Positions 1 through 9,407 of a stretch of DNA of 64,000 nucleotides are shown here, piece by piece. The notes beneath the pieces are model-generated. The model saw only the letters and a program-made list of their open reading frames with translations, had not been told where the DNA came from and did not search any database. A program made the position numbers and the translations under genes. Source of the DNA: Enterocloster lavalensis (lineage in GTDB: Bacteria > Bacillota > Clostridia > Lachnospirales > Lachnospiraceae); NCBI RefSeq assembly GCF_902364025.1, contig NZ_CABJCG010000010.1:62001-126000 (forward strand), in the 5' to 3' direction. The stretch's first letter is position 1. Each line of letters starts with the position of its first letter.

Positions 1-215
1 CCCAGGCATATAAATATGGAAAGCTTCTTTGGGCCTATCGTGAAGCATTCAGGAGAGAAATTGGAATATATGGATCGTCATATACCAATACAATGATGAC
101 AGATTTGGGCGAGACACTTTATTTTGCGGCAGGTTCCGATAAGAATATTAAAATAACAACACAGGATGATTTGGATTTATTTAAAGCGCTGCTTAAAGTG
201 CGGGAAAATCAATAG
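1..215 (+). CDS. IspD/TarI-type cytidylyltransferase, C-terminal fragment
   Basis: This is the 3' end of a gene that begins before the window; the open frame runs from base 3 to a TAG at 213-215. The last 70 residues contain the pattern 'TDLGETLYFAAGSDKNIKIT' followed by 'TTQDDLDLF', which matches the C-terminus of the IspD superfamily (a GSxxNIKIT-type loop, then a D-L helix). Family members transfer CMP from CTP to methylerythritol phosphate (IspD) or ribitol phosphate (TarI). Because it is followed at once by sugar-modifying genes, a role in making a CDP-activated polyol or sugar is more likely here than isoprenoid synthesis, but this is inference from context. The catalytic N-terminal half is not visible. 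Confidence 0.75.
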   Translation, partial: QAYKYGKLLWAYREAFRREIGIYGSSYTNTMMTDLGETLYFAAGSDKNIKITTQDDLDLFKALLKVRENQ

Positions 216-226
216 GAGGGACCGGC

Positions 227-1276
227 ATGTTTTCGGATAATCAGGTTTATATAGATGATGTTAGACAGGTGGCTGTGCGACCGCTTCCCTGGGAGAAGTT
301 GAATGGAAGAACAGTTCTCATTACTGGGGCCTCAGGGATGATCGGTACTTTTTTGATTGATGTGTTAATGGAACGAAATATAAATTATGCAGCCGGAATA
401 AAGATATTTGCACTGGGCCGCTCAAAAGATCGAGCGTTAGCACGCTTTAGAGATTACATAAATGACTACTATTTCACATTTATTCAGTGTGACCTCAATG
501 AAGAAATATCTTTGGAAGGAGAATTTGACTATATTTTTCATTGTGCCAGCAATACACATCCGACTGCTTACGCCACAGATCCAATCGGTACAATCATGAC
601 AAATGTTTGGGGAACAAATCAAATCCTGCGCCTGGCTGCGAAATGCGGCAGCAAGCGGGTACTTTTTATGTCTACAGTTGAGATTTATGGAGAGAATCGC
701 GGAGATGTGGAATTATTTGACGAGGAGTATTGCGGCTATATAGACTGTAATACGCTGAGAGCAGGTTACCCGGAGGGAAAGCGTACGGGGGAAGCTCTGT
801 GCCAGGCATATATTCGTTCGTACGATTTGGACATTGTAATACCGCGTATTTGCCGTGTATTTGGGCCTACCATGCTTTCTTCAGATAGCAAAGCATTATC
901 CCAATTTATAAAAAAAGCAGTAGCTAAAGAAGACATTATTTTAAAGAGCGATGGAAATCAGTACTTTTCTTATTGCTATGTTGGAGATGCGGTTTCGGCA
1001 TTGCTATATTTGCTTTTTTATGGAGAAAAAGGACAGGCATACAATATAGCAGATGTAAAGTTTAATATCCGATTAAAAGAATTGGCCCGAATGCTGGCAG
1101 AAACAGCCGGAACTCAGGTTGTCTTTCAACTGCCGGATTCTGTTGAAGCCAGTGGGTACTCGAAAGCGACCATAGCACTTCTGAATGCGGAGAAACTGCA
1201 AAAGTTAGGCTGGGCAGTGCAGGGGGGGATCAGAGAGCGGCTTGAAAAAACGGTTTGCGTTCTTCGGTCACTTTAA
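227..1276 (+). CDS. NAD-dependent epimerase/dehydratase (extended SDR)
   Basis: A 349-residue extended short-chain dehydrogenase. The Rossmann motif GASGMIG is at residues 34-40 and the catalytic YxxxK is Y181-K185 (YPEGK). The length fits nucleotide-sugar epimerases, 4,6-dehydratases and UDP-glucuronate decarboxylases. An AGGAGGG ribosome binding site at 214-220 supports the ATG at 227. It starts 11 bases after the cytidylyltransferase, so the two are probably co-transcribed and may act on the same CDP-linked substrate. The exact reaction (epimerase, dehydratase or reductase) cannot be read from the sequence. Confidence 0.85.
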   Translation: MFSDNQVYIDDVRQVAVRPLPWEKLNGRTVLITGASGMIGTFLIDVLMERNINYAAGIKIFALGRSKDRALARFRDYINDYYFTFIQCDLNEEISLEGEFDYIFHCASNTHPTAYATDPIGTIMTNVWGTNQILRLAAKCGSKRVLFMSTVEIYGENRGDVELFDEEYCGYIDCNTLRAGYPEGKRTGEALCQAYIRSYDLDIVIPRICRVFGPTMLSSDSKALSQFIKKAVAKEDIILKSDGNQYFSYCYVGDAVSALLYLLFYGEKGQAYNIADVKFNIRLKELARMLAETAGTQVVFQLPDSVEASGYSKATIALLNAEKLQKLGWAVQGGIRERLEKTVCVLRSL

Positions 1277-1292
1277 ATAAAAGAAGGTGTCT

Positions 1293-3185
1293 ATGAAACG
1301 AAGAGTAATAAAATTTATGAATACAAGGCTGGAAATGGGAGTAAACGGAAAAGTATCGGTTTTAATGTTATGGGGAAGTTTAGTATCCATTATTTTGTTC
1401 ACCTTTTTTGTGTTTTTTTATCCAGATATTCAGGCAACGATGGAGAATTCGGTTTTGCTTTGGAAAGCGATGTACCATGGTCAGTTATTGCGCTTTTATG
1501 AATATGGTTTAACACATGTTACTTCCAGCGAATGGGCCCCAAATTATTCTATACTACTTTATCTTGTATTTGCAGTTTACAATCTACCACTTGTAATTGC
1601 AGAATTCTTTTTTCAAATGGGAAATATTGAAGGCATACTTCCGTTGCTGTGGGGGAAGGGGATTCTGATTTTGTTCTCAATCGGATCGGCAATCATGCTT
1701 GAAAAGATAGTTCTGGTAATGAGACCAGAAAAAGAAAGCCGATATAACGGATTAGCGGCATTTCTGTTGCTCTCGTCTTTAAATGTGGTAGGACCTGTTT
1801 TTGTTATAACACAATATGATATTATAGCAGTTTTCTTAATTCTCTGCGGAGTCTATAGTTTTATACAGAAAAGAGAATACCTGTTTTTGCTATTCTTTAT
1901 GCTTGCAGTGCCAATGAAATCATTTGCAGTTTTATACTTTATTCCCCTGCTCTTACTAAGGGAGAAAAATATATTGCAGATTATTTTTAAGGCCGCGCTG
2001 ATCTTTGGTGTTCCCTTGATTGAACGTTTGATTTTTTTGCAGGATACTGCCTACTCCTTTACCGTTGGAAGGCTAAATGAGTGGGGATTTAATAGACTTT
2101 TAGAAGGCAGAATTAAAATTGGAGAATACAACGTATCCTTATTTCTGATTGCGTTTTGCGGAATTTGTCTTTTTAGTTATTTTAAATCTTGCAAAGCTGA
2201 AGAAGATGAGAATAGAGAGGCAGTGTTTTCTGCCATATTAATTTCCATGGCCATTGCCGCTTTTATACCGTTAAATACATATTGGATTGTATTGGTTGTA
2301 CCTTTTCTTGTTCTTGCTGCTACAACGCAGAGATATTTTTTGAAATTAAGTATTCTGTTGGAAATGGTAGCTGGTTTATCGTATACAATAAATGCGATTT
2401 TAAATAAGGGACCATATAATTATACCTCTATTATCAAAAAGCTTATGCTGCCTAAATTGATAGAAATTCCTAAAAAAGAAATATTGCAGTTTGGTACCGC
2501 AAAAGAGCTGCTGAATTATTTGGGGTTGAATAAATTAGAGGGGGTGTGGGGAACACTATTTGTCTTTTGCCTGATCTGCATTGCATATTTATATTTTAAG
2601 GATAAACAAAGGCAAAATTCATGGGAAATGACGGATATAAAAGGTATAACACTGGAGTGGCTGCTTGCAATAAGAGTTTTTATGCTGATTGGCTTTATAG
2701 GCTTGCTTCTATATGCCAATTTGAAAACATCATCCCCTATTTTACATCATATTCCCAAATCAGACCCTATAGTATCAGAAATGTCTTTGATTGGGAATGA
2801 GATGGTGCAGCCATTTCAAATAGACGATGACAGGACAATTACACAAGTCACCTTGTTTTTTGATAATGATAGCATAAATAAAAAAAATTTCGCGTCGCTC
2901 TTTGTGAAAGTAGTAGATTATACAACCGGGAATATCTTATACAATACAAGAATTGGGGCTAACACAATTTCGAGTAAAGCGCCTCTTTATATAAAACTGG
3001 GTGACCTGAACTTGGAATCAGGTCACAATTACGCCATTGTTTTGAATGGTCAAAAAGGAACAATAAAGGGAAAGGAATACGGCCTCTATCCACTGTTGAC
3101 TCAGGATTACCAGGAGCCTTTTTTTCAAAAAATTTATTTAAACGGTATAGTGCTAAATTTTCAACTTTATTGTGAAATAAAATGA
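1293..3185 (+). CDS. Multi-pass membrane protein, GT-C-like glycosyltransferase with C-terminal extracytoplasmic domain
   Basis: About 630 residues with roughly ten hydrophobic segments between residues 20 and 490, then a hydrophilic C-terminal domain (about 500-630) rich in alternating beta-type residues. The layout, with an early loop carrying an acidic residue after the first membrane segment and a periplasm-facing beta domain, resembles GT-C mannosyl/arabinosyl-type transferases that use polyprenyl-phosphate sugars. I do not recognise a named family. A GTG at 1287 is in frame, but AAGAAGG at 1281-1287 places the ATG at 1293 at proper spacing, so I use 1293. It probably transfers the sugar made by its neighbours on the outer face of the membrane. 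Confidence 0.6.
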   Translation: MKRRVIKFMNTRLEMGVNGKVSVLMLWGSLVSIILFTFFVFFYPDIQATMENSVLLWKAMYHGQLLRFYEYGLTHVTSSEWAPNYSILLYLVFAVYNLPLVIAEFFFQMGNIEGILPLLWGKGILILFSIGSAIMLEKIVLVMRPEKESRYNGLAAFLLLSSLNVVGPVFVITQYDIIAVFLILCGVYSFIQKREYLFLLFFMLAVPMKSFAVLYFIPLLLLREKNILQIIFKAALIFGVPLIERLIFLQDTAYSFTVGRLNEWGFNRLLEGRIKIGEYNVSLFLIAFCGICLFSYFKSCKAEEDENREAVFSAILISMAIAAFIPLNTYWIVLVVPFLVLAATTQRYFLKLSILLEMVAGLSYTINAILNKGPYNYTSIIKKLMLPKLIEIPKKEILQFGTAKELLNYLGLNKLEGVWGTLFVFCLICIAYLYFKDKQRQNSWEMTDIKGITLEWLLAIRVFMLIGFIGLLLYANLKTSSPILHHIPKSDPIVSEMSLIGNEMVQPFQIDDDRTITQVTLFFDNDSINKKNFASLFVKVVDYTTGNILYNTRIGANTISSKAPLYIKLGDLNLESGHNYAIVLNGQKGTIKGKEYGLYPLLTQDYQEPFFQKIYLNGIVLNFQLYCEIK

Positions 3186-3226
3186 AGTTTCATAAATAAA
3201 CAGAAAGGATCAGGAGGGATTTGACA

Positions 3227-4393
3227 TTGTGTCAGTCTACTATGGTGATAAAGATGTATAGTGCAATTATTATTGGGGCAGGTTTATATGGATTGTATTC
3301 GGCCTTGTATTGTGCCCAAAAGGCCCAAAAAGATCTATCAAAAAAGATTTTGGTGTTGGAAAAGGATTCAGGGCCTTTTATGAGGGCCACATATATCAAT
3401 CAAGCAAGAGTACATATGGGATATCATTACCCGCGTTCTCTTTCTACCGCCGCTAAGTCAGCACACTATTTTAAACGTTTTATGGAAGAATATGACTTTT
3501 GTGTGTTAAAAAAATTTAATCAAGTCTATGCAACTTCTGCCTCGTTTTCTTGGACAAATGCACAGGAATTTAAAAAATTTTGTAAAGCTGCCGATATACG
3601 TTGTGATGAAATTGATAGTAATAAGTATTTTAAAAATGGAATGTGCGATGGAACGTTTCTTACAGAAGAATATACTTATGATGCACACATTTTAAGAGAT
3701 TATATTCTCCAACAATTAAAGAAATTTCCTAATGTCGAAGTGAAATATTCCGAGCCGGTGATAGATATCACAAAAAAAGGGAACTATTTTGAAGTCAAAA
3801 CAAATAAAGAACATTATGACACTGACTTTCTATTAAATGCTACATATGCCTCTACCAATGAAATTATTTCAAAGCTTGGCTATGAACCATTTAAAATAAA
3901 ATATGAACTCTGTGAAATTATTTTATGTAAAACGAATGACAAGCTAAAAGATGTAGGATTAACTGTGATGGATGGTCCTTTTTTTTCCATTATGCCATTT
4001 GGAAAAACAGGTTACCATTCTCTGACATCGGTTACATTTACACCTCATATTACCAGCTATGATGCATTACCCCTCTTTCCTTGCCAAAAAAATTATGATG
4101 AAACATGTACGCCACAATATTTGGGGAATTGTAATCATTGTACTCGCAAGCCAGATTCTGCTTGGACCTATATGTCAAGCTTAGCACGAAAATATATGAA
4201 GGAAGAATATCAATTTGCATATAGTCATTCTTTATTTTCTATGAAGCCTATTTTAAAAGCTTCAGAAATAGACGATTCCAGGCCAACCGTTATTAAGGTA
4301 TTTAGTCAGGCTCCAACATTTATCAGCGTACTTTCAGGAAAAATAAATACAGTTTATGATTTAGATGAGGTATTAGAAAATGAATTTAAATAA
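3227..4393 (+). CDS. FAD-dependent oxidoreductase (DAO-like)
   Basis: About 388 residues. A dinucleotide-binding GAGLYG motif sits within the first 20 residues (IIIGAGLYGLYSA), with an acidic residue ending strand 2 ('VLEKD'), typical of D-amino-acid oxidase-like and glutathione-reductase-type FAD folds. No membrane segments are seen. The start is uncertain: AGGAGGG at 3212-3218 fits a TTG at 3227 (8 bases away), while ATGs at 3242 and 3254 lack a good site; 3254 would put the FAD motif at the usual position near the N-terminus. A FAD oxidoreductase between SDR and glycosyltransferase genes suggests oxidation of a nucleotide-activated or lipid-linked sugar or polyol. The substrate is unknown. 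Confidence 0.75.
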   Translation: MCQSTMVIKMYSAIIIGAGLYGLYSALYCAQKAQKDLSKKILVLEKDSGPFMRATYINQARVHMGYHYPRSLSTAAKSAHYFKRFMEEYDFCVLKKFNQVYATSASFSWTNAQEFKKFCKAADIRCDEIDSNKYFKNGMCDGTFLTEEYTYDAHILRDYILQQLKKFPNVEVKYSEPVIDITKKGNYFEVKTNKEHYDTDFLLNATYASTNEIISKLGYEPFKIKYELCEIILCKTNDKLKDVGLTVMDGPFFSIMPFGKTGYHSLTSVTFTPHITSYDALPLFPCQKNYDETCTPQYLGNCNHCTRKPDSAWTYMSSLARKYMKEEYQFAYSHSLFSMKPILKASEIDDSRPTVIKVFSQAPTFISVLSGKINTVYDLDEVLENEFK

Positions 4394-5312
4394 AGAAAAG
4401 AATTTTATTTCAGCTGTAATTTATGTGTTTAATGCAGCGGATACGGTCTACGATTTTTTGAAAAAAATTGATACATTATTGTCGGAAAAATTTGAAAAAG
4501 TGGAGTTGATCTGTGTTAATGATGCCTCTTGCGATAATGGAATAGATAAAATAAAAAAATATTCTGATGAAACAAATAGTGTTTTAACAGTCTTAAATAT
4601 GAGCTTTCATCAGGGGTTAGAATTGTCTATGAATGCAGGAGTTGATCTGGCAATTGGAGATTTTGTTTATGAATTTGAATCAACAATATTAACATATCCT
4701 GAAAAGTTGCTGGGGGAAATATATGATAAAGCATTACAGGGGTATGATATTGTTACAGCCTCGCCGAAAACAAATAGGAATATTGCTTCGCAGCTATTTT
4801 ATCGCATTTACAATAAAAATTCAAATGCGCAGTACCCGCTTCAAACAGAAGCCTTTGGTCTTATTTCAAGAAGAGCGCTCAATCGAGTAAAAGCAATGTC
4901 TCAGACCATAGCGTATCGCAAAGCGGTTTATGCTAATTGTGGTTTAAGAAAAACTGTCATAGAGTATGAATTACTTCAAGCTATGCCCCAGGCTACGCCT
5001 TCCCAGAAACGGGACTATTGGAATACAGCGGTAGACGCATTGATTTTATATACTAACTTGGCATTTCGTTGCACTATGGCATTTTCTTTTCTGATGATGT
5101 TTGCAATGTTCGGAATGGTAGTATATACATTAATTATTTATTTCCGTGGAATTCCAATTGCTGGTTGGAGTAGTACGATCCTATTTTTATCATTTGCGTT
5201 CTTTGGCGTATTTGCGGTTTTGACTGCAATTATTAAGTACTTATCAATTCTTTTGAAATTGAATTATAATCGTTTAAATTATGTAATAGAATCAATTAAT
5301 AAGATGAAATAA
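4380..5312 (+). CDS. GT2 glycosyltransferase with two C-terminal membrane helices (polyprenyl-phosphate type)
   Basis: 310 residues: an N-terminal GT-A domain (start 'ISAVIYVFNAADT', nucleotide-binding 'ICVNDASCDNG') and two membrane segments near residues 230-255 and 265-290. This is the ArnC/GtrB/CsbB layout, in which a nucleotide sugar is transferred to undecaprenyl phosphate on the cytoplasmic face. The acidic pair usually written DXD appears as 'EFEST', so the metal-binding motif is weak. The gene overlaps the oxidoreductase by 14 bases, which points to translational coupling. A GtrA-like protein is encoded downstream, fitting a GtrA/GtrB pair. Confidence 0.8.
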   Translation: MNLNKEKNFISAVIYVFNAADTVYDFLKKIDTLLSEKFEKVELICVNDASCDNGIDKIKKYSDETNSVLTVLNMSFHQGLELSMNAGVDLAIGDFVYEFESTILTYPEKLLGEIYDKALQGYDIVTASPKTNRNIASQLFYRIYNKNSNAQYPLQTEAFGLISRRALNRVKAMSQTIAYRKAVYANCGLRKTVIEYELLQAMPQATPSQKRDYWNTAVDALILYTNLAFRCTMAFSFLMMFAMFGMVVYTLIIYFRGIPIAGWSSTILFLSFAFFGVFAVLTAIIKYLSILLKLNYNRLNYVIESINKMK

Positions 5313-5326
5313 TGTGGGGGAGTCGA

Positions 5327-6250
5327 ATGAAAACAGTACTTGTAGGCGGGACAGGTTTTGTAGGGAGCAATATTCGGTCCCAGTTTCAATTTGATTATAT
5401 ATTTAACTCTCATAATATTCAGGAATCATATGGCTTGAATCCCGATTTGCTGGTGTACGCGGGTGTAAGGGCGGAAATGTTTTTGGCAAATCAGAATCCA
5501 GAACAGGATATGAATATAATTAGCGAAGCTATGGAGAATATTCGAAAGATTAGCCCTAAAAAAATAGTTCTGGTTTCAACCGCTGCGGTGTATCAAAATT
5601 CAATTGAGCAAACAGAGGAATCTGTTATATCGATAAAAGATCTATTGCCATATGGTCGCAACAGATATTTTTTAGAGTGCTGGGTAAGGGATAATTTTAA
5701 GGAGCATTTGATTCTACGTCTTCCGGCATTATTTGGAAAAAATCTGAAGAAAAACTTTATTTACGATTTCATTTATATGATACCGTCTATGTTGAAAAGG
5801 GACAAATATTTGGAGTTGTCAGAACAGAGCACCCTTATAAAAGCAGCCTATATTGAACAGGACAGTGGTTATTTTACTTGTATGGTAAATGATAAGATCT
5901 CAAGGGATTTGCTAAAAATTGAATTTCGAGAATTGGGCTTTTCAGCTCTCAACTTTACGGATAGTAGATCGATATATCAGTTCTATAATTTGGAGCATAT
6001 ATGGCAGCATATTACAAGTTGTTTGGAGAATGGGATACAGAAATTGAATTTAGCAACAGAACCCATACAAATTTCGGAACTTTATCGAAATTTGACAGGA
6101 GAAGATTTTGAAAATCGCATATCCGCACATCCATATTGTTATGATATGCGCACTGTTTATGCAGAGCAACTGGGCGGTAAGGGGCATTACTTATATAATA
6201 AATCATTTGTTATGGATGAAATAAAGGAGTTTATAAGAAAATCATTATGA
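5327..6250 (+). CDS. NAD-dependent epimerase-like SDR protein
   Basis: About 307 residues. The Rossmann motif GGTGFVG lies at the N-terminus (KTVLVGGTGFVGSN), and a YGRNRYFLE segment near residue 110 stands in for YxxxK, with Arg in place of the usual Lys. The catalytic residue may therefore be altered. The ATG at 5312 overlaps the previous stop, but GGGGGAG at 5316-5322 supports the ATG at 5327. The C-terminal half is poorly conserved compared with standard epimerases. It is probably a nucleotide-sugar reductase or epimerase in the same pathway as the first SDR. Activity is uncertain because of the Lys change. Confidence 0.7.
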   Translation: MKTVLVGGTGFVGSNIRSQFQFDYIFNSHNIQESYGLNPDLLVYAGVRAEMFLANQNPEQDMNIISEAMENIRKISPKKIVLVSTAAVYQNSIEQTEESVISIKDLLPYGRNRYFLECWVRDNFKEHLILRLPALFGKNLKKNFIYDFIYMIPSMLKRDKYLELSEQSTLIKAAYIEQDSGYFTCMVNDKISRDLLKIEFRELGFSALNFTDSRSIYQFYNLEHIWQHITSCLENGIQKLNLATEPIQISELYRNLTGEDFENRISAHPYCYDMRTVYAEQLGGKGHYLYNKSFVMDEIKEFIRKSL

Positions 6251-7056
6251 TTAAATTATCGATTTCTAATATCGCGTGGCCTGCTGAAGCAGATGAGGAG
6301 ATGTACAGTAATCTATTTCGAATGGGATATTCTGGCTTAGAGATTGCACCAAGCAGGTTGTTCGGAAACTGCCCATATGAAAAATTGGCGCATGCGTCGG
6401 AGTTGGCGAATGATCTCCTGAAAAATTACGGGATTTCTATTCCTTCTATTCAGTCGATTTGGTATGGAAGAACAGAAAATTTTTTTAGAGGTTACCGAGA
6501 TTTTGAATACTTAATAAAGTACTCAGAAAAAGCTGTAGGTTTTGCAAGGTCGATTGGTTGTAAGAATCTTGTTTTTGGTTGCCCAAAGAATCGAAACATT
6601 GAGTCTAATGTATCAGATGTGGATAAAATTGCAGATACTTTTTTCCAAAAACTCAGTTCTATTGCAGTAAATGGAGGTGTCCTATTCGGGGTCGAAGCCA
6701 ATCCGATAATTTATAATACGAATTTTTTAAATACGACATCAGAGGTAACTGAATTGCTATCCAGGTTACATGCTCCAGGGCTGGGAATTAATTTAGATGT
6801 AGGAACTATGTTATATAATGATGAATCTATTCAAGATATACGGCCATTTATTCCGATAATTACACATGTTCACATTAGTGAACCTCAACTTGCAAAAATC
6901 AAAGAACGAGAGTTTCACAGAAGGCTGCTGCAGGTTCTGGCAGATGAAGGGTATGAGGGATACATATCTATTGAAATGGGAATTTGCGGCTCTGTTCAAG
7001 AGGTGATGGAGGTAATGTTGTATGTAAAGGAGGTTGCAGAAGATGTTAAGTCTTAA
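6247..7056 (+). CDS. Sugar phosphate isomerase/epimerase (xylose-isomerase-like TIM barrel)
   Basis: 269 residues with the AP-endonuclease-2/xylose-isomerase-like TIM-barrel pattern: 'GYSGLEIAPSR' early, 'GVEANP' mid-protein with a Glu at a usual metal position, 'LGINLDVGTM' carrying a metal Asp, and 'HVHISEPQ' with a metal His. This superfamily includes IolE, IolI and hexulose epimerases. The ATG overlaps the preceding stop (ATGA, 6247-6250), so translation is coupled. Its presence suggests that the precursor of the activated sugar is made or rearranged locally. Confidence 0.8.
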   Translation: MIKLSISNIAWPAEADEEMYSNLFRMGYSGLEIAPSRLFGNCPYEKLAHASELANDLLKNYGISIPSIQSIWYGRTENFFRGYRDFEYLIKYSEKAVGFARSIGCKNLVFGCPKNRNIESNVSDVDKIADTFFQKLSSIAVNGGVLFGVEANPIIYNTNFLNTTSEVTELLSRLHAPGLGINLDVGTMLYNDESIQDIRPFIPIITHVHISEPQLAKIKEREFHRRLLQVLADEGYEGYISIEMGICGSVQEVMEVMLYVKEVAEDVKS

Positions 7057-7780
7057 TATTTTATTCCCAGTGTTTAATGAGGAAAAACGTTTAAGAAAGG
7101 GGATTGAGGTGACATGTCGGTATTTGGAAGAACATTTTCAATGCCCATACCTATTAACTATTATTGATAATGGATCAACTGATTTGACTGAGGAAATCAG
7201 TCATTGCTTATGTACTCAATATAATTATGTCCGATATATTAAAACCCTGGAAAAAGGTGTAGGGATCGCCTTCCGTACAGGTATTGAGACTAATAGTGCC
7301 GATATAGTAGGGTATATGGATATTGACTTGTCGACTGATCTTAGCCATCTATCGGATATGTATGAAATATTCTGTAAGCAACCTGAAGTTGAAATTGTGA
7401 ACGCCTCGCGCTGGAATAAAAAATCAGATACACGAGGAAGAAAGTGGTACAGAAATTTTACATCTCATGGTTTGGTGTTTGTATTAAAATGGGCTTTTGG
7501 TATCAAAGCCACTGATGCGATCTGTGGCTTCAAATTTTTTCGCAAGGAAACGGTTGAAATGTTAGTCAAAGAGGCACAGCCAGACAATGGTTGGTTTTAT
7601 GTGATTGAGCTTTTAATACGTGCAGAGCGAAAAAACACATTAATCTATGAACTCCCAGTCCACTGGGTTGATGATTATAATACAACCGTTCATGTAAAAA
7701 GACTTGTTGTATATTATCTAAAAAAAATTTTTCATTTGAAAAAAGTTCTTCGGAAGGAACAGAACAAATATGCAGCATAG
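7043..7780 (+). CDS. GT2 glycosyltransferase (dolichyl/undecaprenyl-phosphate sugar synthase-like)
   Basis: About 245 residues, a single GT-A domain starting 'LNILFPVFNEEKRL' with 'IIDNGSTDLT' and an intact DxD-type 'YMDIDLSTD'. There are no C-terminal membrane helices, as in DPM1-type enzymes. AAAGGAGG at 7026-7033 selects the ATG at 7043 rather than the upstream TTG at 7034. It overlaps the isomerase by 14 bases and is followed by a GtrA-like gene that overlaps its end. Predicted role: forming a polyprenyl-phosphate-linked monosaccharide. Confidence 0.85.
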   Translation: MLSLNILFPVFNEEKRLRKGIEVTCRYLEEHFQCPYLLTIIDNGSTDLTEEISHCLCTQYNYVRYIKTLEKGVGIAFRTGIETNSADIVGYMDIDLSTDLSHLSDMYEIFCKQPEVEIVNASRWNKKSDTRGRKWYRNFTSHGLVFVLKWAFGIKATDAICGFKFFRKETVEMLVKEAQPDNGWFYVIELLIRAERKNTLIYELPVHWVDDYNTTVHVKRLVVYYLKKIFHLKKVLRKEQNKYAA

Positions 7781-8174
7781 TTCGGAAATTAAAGAAGCAA
7801 TTCTTTATATCATCTTTGGCGTTTTTACTACGATGGTTAATGTAACTATATATATGATCTGTTATGATCCCTTAGGGAATGTATTAGGAAATGCATTGGC
7901 GTGGCTGGCAGCTGTCTGTTTTGCGTTCGTTACAAATAAAGAATGGGTATTTCGGAGTAAGCGATGGGACCGACAGACCGTAACTGAAGAGGCCAAAGGC
8001 TTTATCGCGTGTAGGATCTCCACAGGTCTATTGGATTTGGGAGTAATGTTTTTAGGTGTTTCTCTCTGTAAGTTCAACCATTTGATTATTAAGGTATTAT
8101 CCAATATTATTGTAATTATTTTGAACTACATAGCCAGTAAATGGCTTATATTTAGTAGATGGAGGAAAGGTTGA
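7770..8174 (+). CDS. GtrA-family membrane protein
   Basis: 134 residues with four hydrophobic segments in two hairpins, and the GtrA signature region 'NALAWLAAVCFAFVTNKEWVF' followed by a matching 'NYIASKWLIF' at the end. GtrA-family proteins are thought to flip polyprenyl-phosphate sugars across the membrane with a partner GT2 enzyme, which here is the gene overlapping just upstream. The two genes share 11 bases. Product direction fits cytoplasm-to-outside transfer of the sugar donor used by the GT-C-like proteins. Confidence 0.9.
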   Translation: MQHSSEIKEAILYIIFGVFTTMVNVTIYMICYDPLGNVLGNALAWLAAVCFAFVTNKEWVFRSKRWDRQTVTEEAKGFIACRISTGLLDLGVMFLGVSLCKFNHLIIKVLSNIIVIILNYIASKWLIFSRWRKG

Positions 8175-8175
8175 A

Positions 8176-9396
8176 ATGGCAGACAGAAAACGATTCTCTA
8201 TTCTGTATAAAGGTATATTTGTGATTACACTATGCCGGCTACTATTCAATTTTGTGTATGGTTTTCGTTGGCCTTCGGAATATGTATGTTCTCAAAATGT
8301 TTTTACATATCGTTATGGCTTTTTACCCAGAGCGTTAATAGGCACTATAATGCAAATTATCTTTGGCGATAATATGTATAGCTATAAGGCAAATTATGTG
8401 ATCGCGATTGGGACTGCATTAATTCTGTTGGGGTGGTTTATATGGAGAGTTTATGATTTGGCGTTGAAAAAACGTTGCCTTGCCGCAGCGGTAATAATAT
8501 TTTGGTATTCATTAAGCATATATAGTGCCTATTCGGCACACGAGATGGGATATTTTGAACAATATGGTTATCTTTTAATTATTTTATATATAGAGTTGTT
8601 GTGCAGATGGAATTTTAGATATATGTGGTTTTTAGGAGCTGTTTTGTCATTTCTTGCGGTACTAATTAGCGAAACCAATTTGTTTGTTATCTGCCCAGTA
8701 ATATTTTTTATTGGATTGGCTGCAATTATGAACAGAACGGGTAAACTGTCAATAAATAATATAGTATTTTACACAATTTGGTATATTCCTAGTGGGCTAT
8801 TAGGAATATTTTGCAATAAGTATCAAACATCTGCATTTACAATTGCCTCTTTACTTTCAGATCTGCGTAAATTCAATCCTAGTTATAAATATGCTGCGGG
8901 CCTGGGTAAACTAATGTTACAAAATAGAATTTATTGGGAAGCACAGGAGAGAAACGACGGAAGTATTTATCTTCCATTTTCATTTGAGGTTATTCCCTGG
9001 CAAATTATGCTGTTTATAATTGTTTTGCTTCTTTTTGTTTCAGTATTCCTTTGGATGACGAATAGAAAAGAAGCGATGATTTTATATTTAACGGGTTCGA
9101 CAATTATGCTTCTTGCTGCGTATTCAATTAATTTTATTGCGTTAGATTTAGATCGTTTTCGGTATTGTGGTGTTATGATGATTTTGTTTTATTCTTTTTT
9201 TCTGTGCCTTGAGGAAAAAAAAGTACCATTGGCTGTTGAAACTCCAATCATACAGACGTGGTTATTAGCATCATTTATAATAGGGACGATTTTAGTTTTA
9301 GTGATGATGGATTTTCGACTAAGCTTATTCGAAAATTCAATTTATAATGAAAATTTTATGATTCTAAAAGAAACAATAAAAAGTATACAATGGTAA
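8176..9396 (+). CDS. Multi-pass membrane protein, GT-C-like, unassigned family
   Basis: 406 residues with about ten hydrophobic segments. After the first membrane segment comes the loop 'YRYGFLPRALIGT', an arrangement seen in several uncharacterised bacterial membrane glycosyltransferase-like families. GGAGGAAAGG at 8161-8170 supports the ATG at 8176, one base after the GtrA stop. Placement directly after a GT2/GtrA pair suggests it is the transferase that uses the flipped polyprenyl-phosphate sugar. No catalytic residue can be assigned with confidence. Confidence 0.55.
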   Translation: MADRKRFSILYKGIFVITLCRLLFNFVYGFRWPSEYVCSQNVFTYRYGFLPRALIGTIMQIIFGDNMYSYKANYVIAIGTALILLGWFIWRVYDLALKKRCLAAAVIIFWYSLSIYSAYSAHEMGYFEQYGYLLIILYIELLCRWNFRYMWFLGAVLSFLAVLISETNLFVICPVIFFIGLAAIMNRTGKLSINNIVFYTIWYIPSGLLGIFCNKYQTSAFTIASLLSDLRKFNPSYKYAAGLGKLMLQNRIYWEAQERNDGSIYLPFSFEVIPWQIMLFIIVLLLFVSVFLWMTNRKEAMILYLTGSTIMLLAAYSINFIALDLDRFRYCGVMMILFYSFFLCLEEKKVPLAVETPIIQTWLLASFIIGTILVLVMMDFRLSLFENSIYNENFMILKETIKSIQW

Positions 9397-9407
9397 ATGG
9401 AGATTTT